Shown here piece after piece: positions 1 to 8,783 of a stretch of DNA of 64,000 nt (positions within the stretch are counted from its first letter, which is position 1; each line of letters opens with the position of its first letter). A model generated the notes under the pieces. That model searched no databases. It was not told the DNA's origin and saw nothing but the letters and a program-made list of their open reading frames with translations. Origin of the DNA: Pelagibacteraceae bacterium (lineage in GTDB: Bacteria > Pseudomonadota > Alphaproteobacteria > HIMB59); assembly GCA_002705265.1 (NCBI GenBank), contig PAHR01000021.1:23060-87059 (forward strand). The letters are read 5' to 3'. The translations under genes and the position numbers were made by a program.

Positions 1-1015
1 GTTGTTCTTTTTCTTTTATGTTTTTAGCTTCCTCCTCGCTCATTGAGCACAAAAGCTCTAAGCCATTAGAAAGCTTAACCAAAAATACTATTCTTAAATT
101 TAATGGTGTTTTAGTTCTAAACTCAACTTTTAAAGATTCTTCAGTTTGTTGATTTGATAAATTAATGTCTTCTGGGCGTATACCAACAATACATTCTCCA
201 TTTTCTATACTTGTCTTTCTTTGTAAGATAATTTTTTCACCATTACATTCAGCTATTACACGATTTTCATTTTTACTAATGACCGCATTAAAGTTGTTTA
301 TAGTTGGATCACCAAAAAGTTTCGCTGTAGTTAAAGAAGAAGGTTTTTCATAGATATTTTTTGGTAAGTCAATATCATTAAACTTTCCATCGTATAAAAC
401 AGCAATTCTATCAGCTAATGCCATTGCCTCTCTATAATCTTGAGATATATAAATTACTGTCGTATTAAATTCTTTAAGAACTTTTGGTAGTTCTAATCTC
501 ATTTCAAATCTTATTTTTGCATCTACGTTTCTCAAAGGATCATCTAGTAGAACTACCGATGGTCTGTTTACTAAACTTCTGGCAAGAGATGTTCTTTGTT
601 TTTGTCCATTTGATAATTCTTTTGGATATTGATTAAGAACATGATCAATTTTTAAGAGATTTGCTATTTCTTTAACTTTGGAATCGATTTCATCTTGCGA
701 AATATTATTTGCCTTTAATGGACTGGCGATGTTTTCGTATGCTTTCATATGGGGGTAAAGAGCAAAATTTTGAAAAGCCATTGAAACATCACGTTCTTCA
801 GGATGTAAGTCATTTATAACTGCGTTTTCCATTTTTATTTCACCTGAATCAGGAAGGAGAATGCCTGAAAGCAATCTTAATAAAACAGTTTTACCAGATC
901 CCGATGGACCAAATATTACAAAAAATTCACCTTTATTAATTTCTGCATTGAGACCTTGTATAACTTTGTCATCCTTAAAGCTTTTTGAAATGCTTTCTAA
1001 TTTAATGTAACTCAT
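1..1015 (-). CDS. ABC transporter ATP-binding protein, degenerate catalytic motifs (partial, 3' end outside window)
   Basis: This is the nucleotide-binding subunit of a CUT1-type importer acting with the two permeases upstream. I translated it by hand because the ORF runs off the window and is absent from the ORF track. The ATG overlaps the stop of the preceding permease by one base. Walker A is GPSGSGKT and the Q-loop is MAFQNFALYPH. The signature reads LSNGQ instead of LSGGQ. Walker B ends LLDDP, so the catalytic Glu is Asp, and the H-loop is YISQD, so the switch His is Gln. A C-terminal TOBE-like regulatory region follows. These changes suggest a weakly hydrolysing partner in a two-ATPase transporter such as rhizobial GlpS/GlpT. 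The second ATPase would lie to the left, outside the window (inference). Confidence 0.88.
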   Translation of the reverse strand, partial: MSYIKLESISKSFKDDKVIQGLNAEINKGEFFVIFGPSGSGKTVLLRLLSGILLPDSGEIKMENAVINDLHPEERDVSMAFQNFALYPHMKAYENIASPLKANNISQDEIDSKVKEIANLLKIDHVLNQYPKELSNGQKQRTSLARSLVNRPSVVLLDDPLRNVDAKIRFEMRLELPKVLKEFNTTVIYISQDYREAMALADRIAVLYDGKFNDIDLPKNIYEKPSSLTTAKLFGDPTINNFNAVISKNENRVIAECNGEKIILQRKTSIENGECIVGIRPEDINLSNQQTEESLKVEFRTKTPLNLRIVFLVKLSNGLELLCSMSEEEAKNIKEKEQ

Positions 1016-1869
1016 TAACCTTTAATTGCGCCTAAACTCAATCCCTGAACAAGATACTTTTGAATAAATAAAGCCAGTATTAATGTAGGTAAAACTGAAA
1101 CCACAATACCACACGCGATAAGCCCATATGGAATAGCGCTTGCTGTAATAAATGCTAGGGCACCAACAGTAACTGGCTGAATTGCGCTTGACCCTAAAAT
1201 CAATGCAAAAACGAAATTATTCCAAGCATAAATAAAACACAATAAAGATGCTGCCGCTATTCCTGGTTTTGCTAATGGAATAGAAATTTTCCAAAAAGAT
1301 TGAAACCAAGAATGTCCATCTAATCTGTAGGCATATTCTATATCTGGACTTATATCTTCAAAATAACCTCTAACAATCCATAACAATAATGGAAGTGTAA
1401 TAAGCTGGTATACCCAAATTAGTGCGATATAACTATCGTAAAGGCCTATCTGTGTAAAATATAAATTTAAAGGGATAATTATTAATAATGCAGGCGCAAA
1501 TCTAAAACTTAAAAGAGTAAAAGCTATATCTTCTCCTCCTTTAAATTTATACCTAGCAAAGGCATAAGCGGCCGGAACACCAAGAACAAGAGTTAAAGCA
1601 ACTGAAAAGCTAGAAAGTATAGCGCTATTAATTAAATTTTGTTTAAAATAAATATACATCGTTGCAAATCCTGGAATTGAAATTTCCCCTTCCCATATTC
1701 CAATGTAGTTTTTAAGGGTTGGCTCATAAAATAAAACTGGTACTTTTCTTAAAATCTCATCATTTGTCATAAATGACATGTTTAAAATCCAAGCTATTGG
1801 AAATAGAAAAAATAAAATAATTGCGGCATAAGCAAATATTTTTAAGATAGACCAAATATTAAATTTCAT
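1015..1869 (-). CDS. ABC transporter permease, MalG-type (CUT1 family)
   Basis: This inner-membrane permease is half of the translocation channel of a CUT1 carbohydrate or polyol importer. It is 284 aa with about six hydrophobic segments. The cytoplasmic EAA loop (around residues 175-200, ending ISIPLAKPGIA) contacts the ATPase, though its usual EAA is altered to EYAYRLDG. Its start overlaps the MalF-type permease stop by 4 bp (ATGA), and its own stop overlaps the ATPase start. The operon therefore runs binding protein, permease, permease, ATPase on the minus strand. A GlpQ-type glycerol permease is plausible given the neighbouring glpD, but the substrate cannot be read from the sequence. Confidence 0.88.
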   Translation of the reverse strand: MKFNIWSILKIFAYAAIILFFLFPIAWILNMSFMTNDEILRKVPVLFYEPTLKNYIGIWEGEISIPGFATMYIYFKQNLINSAILSSFSVALTLVLGVPAAYAFARYKFKGGEDIAFTLLSFRFAPALLIIIPLNLYFTQIGLYDSYIALIWVYQLITLPLLLWIVRGYFEDISPDIEYAYRLDGHSWFQSFWKISIPLAKPGIAAASLLCFIYAWNNFVFALILGSSAIQPVTVGALAFITASAIPYGLIACGIVVSVLPTLILALFIQKYLVQGLSLGAIKG

Positions 1870-2756
1870 TGAAGTAGCTCACCTTTAGTCTTAATTTTTA
1901 ATTTTTGCCATTGTTGCACAAACACATGACACAAAAAGTAACAAATTGCCCATAATACAACCATCATCGCAGCTGACTTGCCTATATTAGTATACTGAAA
2001 AGTATGAAGGTATGCTGACACTTGAAAGACCATACTGCTTTCTCCAGGTCCTCCTTGAGATAAAGCATAAATTATATCAAATTGCTGAATGCTCTCAAGC
2101 AAACGAAAAAGACTGGCGGTTAAAATAAATGGAAATAACATAGGGAGTGTAATTCTAAAAAATTTATAGTATTCAGGAACTCCATCGAGTTCGGCAGCTT
2201 CAAAAGGCTGTCTTGGAAGTGACCTTAGGCCTGCTAATAATAAGACCATTATAAAGGGCGTAAAAACCCAAACATCAACCATTATTAATGTAAACAAAAC
2301 CGTATCTGGATGACTTGCCCAAGTGAATTCACTCAATCCAACAAAGGAGAGAATATAATTCACAATCCCAAAGTTTGGATTTATCATTAACTTCCAAATT
2401 AAGGAAGCAAGAGCGGGCGCGATCATCAATGGTAAAATTAGCAAAACACCTAAAATATTATTTAGCCAGTTTCTTTTAGCTAGAAGCAAAGCTATTCCTA
2501 ACCCTAATAATAGCTCAACAATTATCGTGAAAAAAGTATAGGTCAGAGAAACTTTTATTGTGTTCCAAAAAGAAGCATCAGTAAAAATATTAATATAGTT
2601 ATCAAACCAAATAAATCCTTTCATATGAGGCATTTTTAAGTTGTACCTTTGAAGAGAATAATAAACTGCTGTAAAGAATGGAATTAATATTCCAACACAA
2701 ACTAATAATGCGGGAAGAGTTAAGACATATGGGAATAGTTTACGGTTAATTTTCAT
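1866..2756 (-). CDS. ABC transporter permease, MalF-type (CUT1 family)
   Basis: This is the second inner-membrane permease of the same importer (296 aa). It has an N-terminal membrane anchor (residues 8-32) and a typical EAA loop, PFEAAELDGVPEYYKFFRI, around residue 190-210 that docks on the ATPase. The sequence type matches the MalF/UgpA/GlpP group. It lies 67 bp downstream of the binding-protein gene, and a strong stem-loop sits in that gap. It overlaps the MalG-type gene by 4 bp, so the two subunits are probably translationally coupled. The rhizobial small gene glpU is not present between these genes. The family call is firm; the substrate (glycerol or another polyol) is inferred from context. 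Confidence 0.88.
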   Translation of the reverse strand: MKINRKLFPYVLTLPALLVCVGILIPFFTAVYYSLQRYNLKMPHMKGFIWFDNYINIFTDASFWNTIKVSLTYTFFTIIVELLLGLGIALLLAKRNWLNNILGVLLILPLMIAPALASLIWKLMINPNFGIVNYILSFVGLSEFTWASHPDTVLFTLIMVDVWVFTPFIMVLLLAGLRSLPRQPFEAAELDGVPEYYKFFRITLPMLFPFILTASLFRLLESIQQFDIIYALSQGGPGESSMVFQVSAYLHTFQYTNIGKSAAMMVVLWAICYFLCHVFVQQWQKLKIKTKGELLQ

Positions 2757-2774
2757 ATTTATTATTGAACGTAT

Positions 2775-2809
2775 CCTACACCGCTTTTGATAAAATTAAA
2801 CGGTGTAGG
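2775..2809 (-). promoter_or_regulatory. Intergenic mRNA stem-loop between binding protein and permease genes
   Basis: A perfect 9-bp inverted repeat, CCTACACCG and CGGTGTAGG, is separated by a 17-nt AT-rich loop. It lies directly after the stop of the binding-protein gene, within the operon. There is no U-tract on the minus strand, so it is more likely an mRNA-stabilising or attenuating hairpin than a full terminator. Such hairpins are known after periplasmic binding-protein genes (for example malE-malF), where they keep the binding protein in excess of the permeases. Confidence 0.7.
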
Positions 2810-2823
2810 TTAAAAGATTTAAT

Positions 2824-4272
2824 CTAAGCTAAACCGACGTCTTTCATCATTCCATCAATCTTGCCTGCAAGTTTATCAAGTGTTTCGCCTACATTTGATC
2901 CAGTTTGCATTTCTTGAAGAGCTGCAGCCCATTCTGTTGTTGTTTCAAAGAATAGTGGCTGTGCTGTGAAATGAATTTTTGATCCATCAATTGAGCTGTT
3001 ATACTGTTCCATATAACCAGGAGATGTTCCACGAATTTTATCATCAAAATCACCTGAAGCCCATACTGACTCTCTAACAGGGTTAACTTGATTGTGCTTA
3101 ACTCCCCCTGCCATTGCATTTTCAGGACCATTAGCCCATTGCATCCAATACCAAGCAGCATCTTTATTCTTAGAAAAGTTACTCATTGCAAGAGACCAAA
3201 TCCAAACGTTTGGAGTCGGTGCACTAGCGCTTGGGTTTGGAGTGAATCCATGGAATCCAAAGTTTCCAGCTTCTTTATTGTCTGGGTTACCATTGAAGAA
3301 GTATCCTAAAATATCAGCATCAAAAATCATTGCTGAAGAACCTGCTCCAATGTCATTACCAACCTCATACCAAGTATAGTTAGACCAGTTTTTAGGTCCT
3401 GAAGATGAGATCATTTTAACCCATTGCTCGTGAAAGTCTTTTGAAGCTTGAGAATTCATCGCGGCTTTTAATTTTCCACCATTGTTCTCAAAATCACTAA
3501 GACCATAGTTTGCATAAGCAGACATAAACCCTGGATGGATTGTAGCCCAACTTCTACTTCCTCTAGTTCCTATACCATAAGACCATTCATCTGGGTTTTT
3601 GGTAAACCATTCAGCTTGATCAGTCATTTCAGGAAGATTTGAAGGTGGCTTCATACCAGCCTTATCAAAATATCTCTGATTATAAGTAACACTATTTAGC
3701 TCAAAGCCCCATGGCATACACCATTGCTTTGATCCTGCGCCACCTGGTACTTCACCAGCTACACCACTCCAAGAACAAGCATCTCTTAAATTACCAACAA
3801 CGTCGTTCCAGTTGTAGCTAGGATTAGTTTTGCTTGAATCGCCAATATAGTCATTCAAGTCTGCACACCATCCTGCTGGTCCGTAAGTCCAAGTCATATA
3901 AGCACCTGTCATAAAAGCATCATATTCTGATGACTTAGATGATAGGGCTGCTGTTACTTTATCAAAATAAACATCTTCAGCAAAAATATCGTACTCGACA
4001 TTCATTCCAGTCAAAGCTTTGAAATTATCAAGCTCGGCTATCATGGAATCCATGTATGGATGTTTGTTCATTAAAAGCTTTATCGTTGTGCCACTGTGTT
4101 TCTTCCAATCAAAGTCTTGTGCGGCTAAAGCACTAGTAACCTGAGTTCCCATTAACTGCGTTAATGCAGCGAACCCAATACCATATTTACCTGCTTTGAT
4201 TAGGAGATCACGTCTAGACATCTTTCCTTTAAGGAAAGTGTCAACGGCATTCTTCATTTTTGAATGAGACAT
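2824..4272 (-). CDS. ABC transporter substrate-binding protein, Tat-exported, polyol/glycerol type
   Basis: This periplasmic binding protein (482 aa) delivers substrate to the adjacent permeases. The N terminus has a twin-arginine signal (SRRDLLIKAG at about residues 19-28, then a hydrophobic stretch and an ALAA cleavage region), so it is probably exported folded by the Tat system. The mature part looks like a CUT1 extracellular solute-binding protein, family 1. A strong Shine-Dalgarno (AGGAGG, 10 bp before ATG) supports the start and high expression. It is first in the operon and divergent from the glycerol-1-phosphate dehydrogenase gene. Together with glpD this suggests a GlpV-like glycerol-binding role, though other sugars or polyols cannot be excluded. 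Confidence 0.85.
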   Translation of the reverse strand: MSHSKMKNAVDTFLKGKMSRRDLLIKAGKYGIGFAALTQLMGTQVTSALAAQDFDWKKHSGTTIKLLMNKHPYMDSMIAELDNFKALTGMNVEYDIFAEDVYFDKVTAALSSKSSEYDAFMTGAYMTWTYGPAGWCADLNDYIGDSSKTNPSYNWNDVVGNLRDACSWSGVAGEVPGGAGSKQWCMPWGFELNSVTYNQRYFDKAGMKPPSNLPEMTDQAEWFTKNPDEWSYGIGTRGSRSWATIHPGFMSAYANYGLSDFENNGGKLKAAMNSQASKDFHEQWVKMISSSGPKNWSNYTWYEVGNDIGAGSSAMIFDADILGYFFNGNPDNKEAGNFGFHGFTPNPSASAPTPNVWIWSLAMSNFSKNKDAAWYWMQWANGPENAMAGGVKHNQVNPVRESVWASGDFDDKIRGTSPGYMEQYNSSIDGSKIHFTAQPLFFETTTEWAAALQEMQTGSNVGETLDKLAGKIDGMMKDVGLA

Positions 4273-4394
4273 AAATATATTCCCTCCTACTTTTATTTAA
4301 TCATTTGAATTTTAGCACGTTTGATGTTAAAAACAACAAAGTTTGTGTTATTTTAGGCCAATAAGCCGATACATAATTTATAAATTCATAAAAA
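4273..4394. promoter_or_regulatory. Divergent promoter region of the transporter and dehydrogenase/glpD genes
   Basis: This 122-bp AT-rich gap separates the leftward ABC operon from the rightward dehydrogenase-glpD pair and must hold the promoters of both. The only clear element is the minus-strand ribosome-binding site (complement of CCTCCT, 4283-4288). A shared regulator is plausible for two divergent catabolic units, but I could not identify a convincing operator or -35/-10 pair. No DeoR or GlpR regulator gene lies in the visible neighbourhood. Confidence 0.5.
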
Positions 4395-5699
4395 ATGACT
4401 GATTATTTAGGAGTTATCAACAGCCTCATAAAAGGCGACTATATAAGCCCTTCATCTAAAGAAAAAATATCAATTCCAATTGAAGAAATAAAAATTGTAA
4501 AATCAATCATTGATTTGGAATTTAAATTTTCAAATAAATTATTTAACAAAAAAAATTTGATATTGGCTGGAAATAATTCATACAAAGCTTTCGGGGATAA
4601 AGTTGAGTCATCACTTAAAAACAATAATATAAATTATGATCTTAAGATTTTAAATAATTATACTTCTAGTCTTGAGTTTGCTAGAAAATTAGCTGACGTT
4701 GTTAAAGATTACGAAAATATAATTGCTATAGGGTCTGGTTCATTAATAGACATTTGTAAATTTATTGCATCTAGCAATAATCAAAAATTAATTGTGTTTT
4801 GTAGTTCGCTCACTGCTGCTGCCACAACGAGCACAGTTTCCTTAACTAACAATGGAATAAAAAGTTCATTAAATTCTCATATACCTGAAGCAATTATAAT
4901 TGATTTAGATAATCTTAAAAAAGCCCCTCCGCGTCTTTTAAGAAGCGCACTAGGTGATGTTTTATGTAGAAGCACATGCCAAATTGATTGGCTTACTTCT
5001 CACTTTCTTTTAAAAACAAAATACGACGAGACACCATTTGAACTTCAATATGACGATGAGTCTTTTCTTTTGCATAATTCAAACAAAATATTAATTGGCG
5101 ATTATGATGCATTGGCTGCATTATCTAGAATGACTCTATTAAACGGTATTGCTGCAATAATTATAGGGTCAACTCATGCGGGAAGTATGGGGGAACATTT
5201 AATTAGTCATTACATAGATATGTTTATGGGCGATGACCATCCAGGCACTCTTCATGGAGAACAGGTAGGAGTTGCAACTCTTTTAGTTTCTAGAATTCAA
5301 AATCAAATCATAAATAATTCTAATATTTTAGAGTTTAAAAATATTGATATTTCAAAAAAAAAATTCCAAAACCTCTTTAGTAATGATTTGTCATCAAAGA
5401 TGTATGAGCAATTTAAAATGAAATATTTTGATAGCGAAAAATTAAATAGAATAAATTTTTATTTAAAACAAAATTGGGAGAACCACAGGTCTATTTTGAA
5501 GAAACATCTTTTGCCAACAGAAAAAATTAAAAATGCTTTAGAAAACTGTGGCGCTTTAACAAATAACGAGGATCTTAAAATTTCAAATAAATTTTACAAT
5601 GAAGCTATTGAAAACTCATTTTTACTTAGAGATAGGTTTTCTTACCTTGATATTGCTCACTATACCGAAACTATTAAAAATTATCAATTTATGGAATAA
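4395..5699 (+). CDS. AraM/EgsA-family sn-glycerol-1-phosphate dehydrogenase-like protein
   Basis: This is an iron-containing-alcohol-dehydrogenase-fold enzyme of 434 aa. Members of the AraM/EgsA group interconvert glycerol-1-phosphate and dihydroxyacetone phosphate with NAD(P) and a divalent metal. The NAD-binding IGSGSLIDICKF is near residue 115. Metal-ligand candidates are the Asp in ALGDVLCR and the His residues of MGEHLISH and LHGEQVG, all present. The 3' end reaches to 13 bp before the proposed glpD start, so the two are likely co-transcribed and feed or drain the same triose-phosphate pool. The start ATG is the first in frame. The exact substrate in this organism is unproven. Confidence 0.8.
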   Translation: MTDYLGVINSLIKGDYISPSSKEKISIPIEEIKIVKSIIDLEFKFSNKLFNKKNLILAGNNSYKAFGDKVESSLKNNNINYDLKILNNYTSSLEFARKLADVVKDYENIIAIGSGSLIDICKFIASSNNQKLIVFCSSLTAAATTSTVSLTNNGIKSSLNSHIPEAIIIDLDNLKKAPPRLLRSALGDVLCRSTCQIDWLTSHFLLKTKYDETPFELQYDDESFLLHNSNKILIGDYDALAALSRMTLLNGIAAIIIGSTHAGSMGEHLISHYIDMFMGDDHPGTLHGEQVGVATLLVSRIQNQIINNSNILEFKNIDISKKKFQNLFSNDLSSKMYEQFKMKYFDSEKLNRINFYLKQNWENHRSILKKHLLPTEKIKNALENCGALTNNEDLKISNKFYNEAIENSFLLRDRFSYLDIAHYTETIKNYQFME

Positions 5700-5712
5700 G
5701 ATTATAAAAATT

Positions 5713-7146
5713 TTGGAAGATTTAATAATAATAGGTGGTGGAATTAATGGCGCTGGAATTGCGAGAGATGCTGCGGGCAGAGGATTAAAAGTTACGCTAA
5801 TTGAAAAAGGGGACTTGGGAGCAAAAACTTCTTCATGGTCAACTAAATTAATTCATGGTGGTATTCGTTATTTAGAAAATTATGAATTTAGATTAGTTAG
5901 AGAATCTCTTAAAGAGAGAGAAGTAATAAAAAAAATTGCCCCACATATTACAAAGCCGATGCGATTTGTATTGCCCCATGTACCTAGTTTGAGATCAACG
6001 TGGTTAATTCGATTAGGTCTCGCTTTATATGATCGGCTTGGGGGGATTACTACATTTCCAAAATCTAGAGTAATTTCATTAAACAAGGAATTTGAAAACA
6101 ATCCAATTAAATCAAATTTTAAAATAGGATATGAGTACTCTGATTTATTTGTTGATGACTCGCGCCTAGTTCTTTTGAATGCGGAGGACGCTATAAATAG
6201 AGGTGCGCGTATTTTTACAAATACAAATATATCTAAAGCAGTAAGAAAAAAAAATAGTTGGAATATTTATTTAGAAAATGGGGATATGTTATCATCAAAA
6301 GTTATTATTAATGCTGCTGGCCCTTATGCTTTAGAAGTATTGGAAAATATTTTTGGTATTCATTCAAAGAAAAAAATTCGTCATGTTCAAGGCAGCCACA
6401 TAGTTGTGAAAAAATTATATAAAGGGGACCAAGCTTATATTCTTCAATTAGACGATAAAAGAATAATATTTTTGATACCATATTTAGAGCAATACACTTT
6501 GATTGGAACCACTGATAATGAAGTTAAAAGTTTTGAAAATCCCAAAATAACCAATCAAGAAAAAAACTATCTCATTAACGCAGTAAATAATTTTATAAAA
6601 ACAAAAATGAGTGAACAGGATATAGTTTGGTCTTATTCTGGGGTTAGACCATTAGTTGAGGACTATAATAAAAAAGCATCAAAAGTAACAAGGGATTATA
6701 CTTTCGAAATTGAAGAGAAGAATGCTCCAATTCTTACAATCTTTGGTGGGAAGCTAACTACTTATAGAAAGTTGTCAGAACATGCATTAGAAAAGCTTTC
6801 AAAATATTTGGTATTTTCTAAAGAATCATGGACAGACAAAAAAATTCTTCCTGGGGGGAGCGCAAAGTCACAAGTAAAAATACAGTTACCAAATAAATTT
6901 TTAGAAAGATTTGAGAGTGCTTACGGCAGTAAAATAATCAAATTAAATCAGTATTATAATGAATTAAAAAATGGCGGGGAGATAATTACCAAAGATCTTT
7001 ATGAATTTGAAATTAAATATTTAGTTAAGGAAGAAATGGCAAAAACATCAGACGATATTCTCTTTAGAAGAACAAAATTAGGTATTAATTTTCCAATAAG
7101 CAAAATAGCTAAATTAGAAGCTATTTTAAAAAAATACCTAATATAA
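5713..7146 (+). CDS. glpD: FAD-dependent glycerol-3-phosphate dehydrogenase GlpD
   Basis: This membrane-associated aerobic flavoenzyme oxidises sn-glycerol-3-phosphate to dihydroxyacetone phosphate and passes electrons to quinone. The N-terminal dinucleotide-binding site is LIIIGGGINGAGIARDAA. Family hallmarks include TSSWSTKLIHGGIRYLE, and GTTDNE and FGGKLTTYRKL further on. The ORF track starts at 5599 inside the preceding gene. I chose the TTG at 5713 because the resulting protein begins MEDLIIIGGG, as in GlpD homologues, and gives 477 aa. No strong ribosome-binding site is visible there, so the start is provisional. It follows the G1P dehydrogenase-like gene in the glycerol-type island. 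No glycerol kinase gene is visible in the window. Confidence 0.93.
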   Translation: MEDLIIIGGGINGAGIARDAAGRGLKVTLIEKGDLGAKTSSWSTKLIHGGIRYLENYEFRLVRESLKEREVIKKIAPHITKPMRFVLPHVPSLRSTWLIRLGLALYDRLGGITTFPKSRVISLNKEFENNPIKSNFKIGYEYSDLFVDDSRLVLLNAEDAINRGARIFTNTNISKAVRKKNSWNIYLENGDMLSSKVIINAAGPYALEVLENIFGIHSKKKIRHVQGSHIVVKKLYKGDQAYILQLDDKRIIFLIPYLEQYTLIGTTDNEVKSFENPKITNQEKNYLINAVNNFIKTKMSEQDIVWSYSGVRPLVEDYNKKASKVTRDYTFEIEEKNAPILTIFGGKLTTYRKLSEHALEKLSKYLVFSKESWTDKKILPGGSAKSQVKIQLPNKFLERFESAYGSKIIKLNQYYNELKNGGEIITKDLYEFEIKYLVKEEMAKTSDDILFRRTKLGINFPISKIAKLEAILKKYLI

Positions 7147-7260
7147 AGCTAACATGATCGGTAAATAAAAAATTAAAGAAATATTTAGCTAAATGATAAA
7201 AATTAAAAGTTATATTATTTAGTATCTTGTTTTATCAAAATAATTTACCACATATTTAAC

Positions 7261-8133
7261 ATGGAACTAATAAAAGATATAAGCCAAGAAAATTTTCTAA
7301 AAGAAGTAGTTGAAGAATCCAAGACATTGCCTGTATTGGTTGATTTTTGGGCTCCTTGGTGCGGGCCATGTAAACAACTTACTCCTTTACTTGAAAAAAT
7401 AGTTAATGAAAATAATGGTAAAATCTTACTAGCTAAAATCAATGTTGATGACAATAAAGAACTAGCTGCTAAACTAAATGTTCAGTCAATACCGACTGTT
7501 TATGCGTTTGTTAACGGTAAGCCAATTGATGCATTTCAAGGCGCACAGCCTGAAGATAAAATTAGACAGTTGATCGCAAAAATGATCGAACTAACACCAG
7601 GCAATGAAATCCAAAAATTATTAGAGGAAGCAAATAGCAAATTTAAAGAAGAATTATTTGAGGAAGCACAAACTATTTACGAAAAACTTATAGGAATGGA
7701 TTCTTCTAATCAAAATATAATTATTGGGCTGTTAAGAACTTATTATCAACTTAAAAAAAACAACGAGGCTATTGAGCTTTATGAGTCACTTGACTCTGAA
7801 ATAATCAAAAACGATGAAATTGAAAAAATTATTAACTTAATTAAATCATTTAATAATCCAGAATTTAATGAAGAAGAACTTAATGAGATAAATAATTTCG
7901 TATTAAAAAATCCTAATGACAAAAAAGAAAGATTTAAATTGTCGAACATGTTATTGAAACAACAAAAAATTAAAGAAGCTTTTGATCATTTACTCTTAAT
8001 TTATGAACAAGATCCTAACTGGAATGATTCAGCAGCAAAACAAAAACTTTTGGAATATTTTGAAATGCTCGGCGCAGGAGATTCAAATGTTATTGCAGCT
8101 AGAAAAAAATTATCTAGTATGATGTTTAAGTAA
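7261..8133 (+). CDS. Thioredoxin-TPR protein, CnoX/YbbN family
   Basis: This is a cytoplasmic chaperedoxin-type protein (290 aa) with an N-terminal thioredoxin fold (residues 1-110) carrying a complete WCGPC active site. A C-terminal helical TPR-like region (about 120-285) resembles the CnoX/YbbN module that binds unfolded proteins. E. coli YbbN lacks one active-site Cys, while alphaproteobacterial forms such as this keep both and should be redox-active. Its stop overlaps the next start by one base, TAATG. That trx-LON-domain pairing is common in Alphaproteobacteria. The family call is firm; the chaperone role is inferred from the family. Confidence 0.87.
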   Translation: MELIKDISQENFLKEVVEESKTLPVLVDFWAPWCGPCKQLTPLLEKIVNENNGKILLAKINVDDNKELAAKLNVQSIPTVYAFVNGKPIDAFQGAQPEDKIRQLIAKMIELTPGNEIQKLLEEANSKFKEELFEEAQTIYEKLIGMDSSNQNIIIGLLRTYYQLKKNNEAIELYESLDSEIIKNDEIEKIINLIKSFNNPEFNEEELNEINNFVLKNPNDKKERFKLSNMLLKQQKIKEAFDHLLLIYEQDPNWNDSAAKQKLLEYFEMLGAGDSNVIAARKKLSSMMFK

Positions 8134-8783
8134 TGAACGAAAATACAAAGAAATTATTTGAAGTTGGTGCTTCAGATATTCCAAATCAACTGCCAATTTT
8201 TCCCTTAGATAATGTTTTATTATTACCTTTTGGCAAGTTACCTTTAAATATTTTTGAAGAAAGATACATAAATATGATTTTTGATGTCCTTCAAAATAAG
8301 AGGTTAGTGGGAATTGTTCAGCCCAAAAACAATAATGGAGATTTTTTTAAAGTAGGGTGTGTTGGAAAAATTACATCCTATATTGAAACGCCAGATCATA
8401 GAATTGTATTAAATTTGGACGGGGTTTGTCGCTTTAATTTACTAGACTCCCAACTAACAACCAAAGGATACCATAAAGCTAATATTTCTATTGATAATTT
8501 TATTCATGACATAGACCTTATTGAACCAATGATAGATAGGGAAAATCTTATTAAAAAATATACAAATTTTTTTAAAATTAAGAAATATGAACTTGACTTA
8601 GACGTGCTTGAAGAAACTTCAAATTTGCAATTAATAACTACTCTTACAATGCTTGCTCCATTCAATAAAATTGATAATCAAGCTATACTTGAAGCTAAAA
8701 ATCTTTCTGAAAGATTAAAGGTTATAAACTCTATATTAGATCTCAATACTTTTAAAATAGTTGGAAGTACATCGAAACATTAA
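8133..8783 (+). CDS. LON peptidase substrate-binding-domain protein
   Basis: This 216-aa protein consists of a stand-alone LON N-terminal (PUA-like) domain without the AAA or protease parts of Lon. Characteristic segments are LPIFPLDNVLLLPFGKLPLNIFEERY near residues 19-44 and later IVQPKNNNGDFFKVGCVGKI. It is translationally coupled to the CnoX-like gene (1-bp overlap), which suggests a joint role in handling damaged or unfolded protein. Its biochemical activity is not known. The 3' end overlaps the convergent ubiH-type gene by 4 bp. Confidence 0.85.
   Translation: MNENTKKLFEVGASDIPNQLPIFPLDNVLLLPFGKLPLNIFEERYINMIFDVLQNKRLVGIVQPKNNNGDFFKVGCVGKITSYIETPDHRIVLNLDGVCRFNLLDSQLTTKGYHKANISIDNFIHDIDLIEPMIDRENLIKKYTNFFKIKKYELDLDVLEETSNLQLITTLTMLAPFNKIDNQAILEAKNLSERLKVINSILDLNTFKIVGSTSKH

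Noticed and set aside
165-353. 62-aa plus-strand ORF
   Set aside because: It is antisense to the ABC ATPase whose motifs are clear on the minus strand.
2889-3309. Overlapping ORFs on both strands within the binding-protein gene
   Set aside because: They are out-of-frame shadows of the substrate-binding protein.
7147-7260. Inverted TGATAAAA/TTTTATCA in the glpD-trx gap
   Set aside because: The stem has a single G-C pair and a long loop, so it is not distinguishable from chance in this AT-rich DNA.
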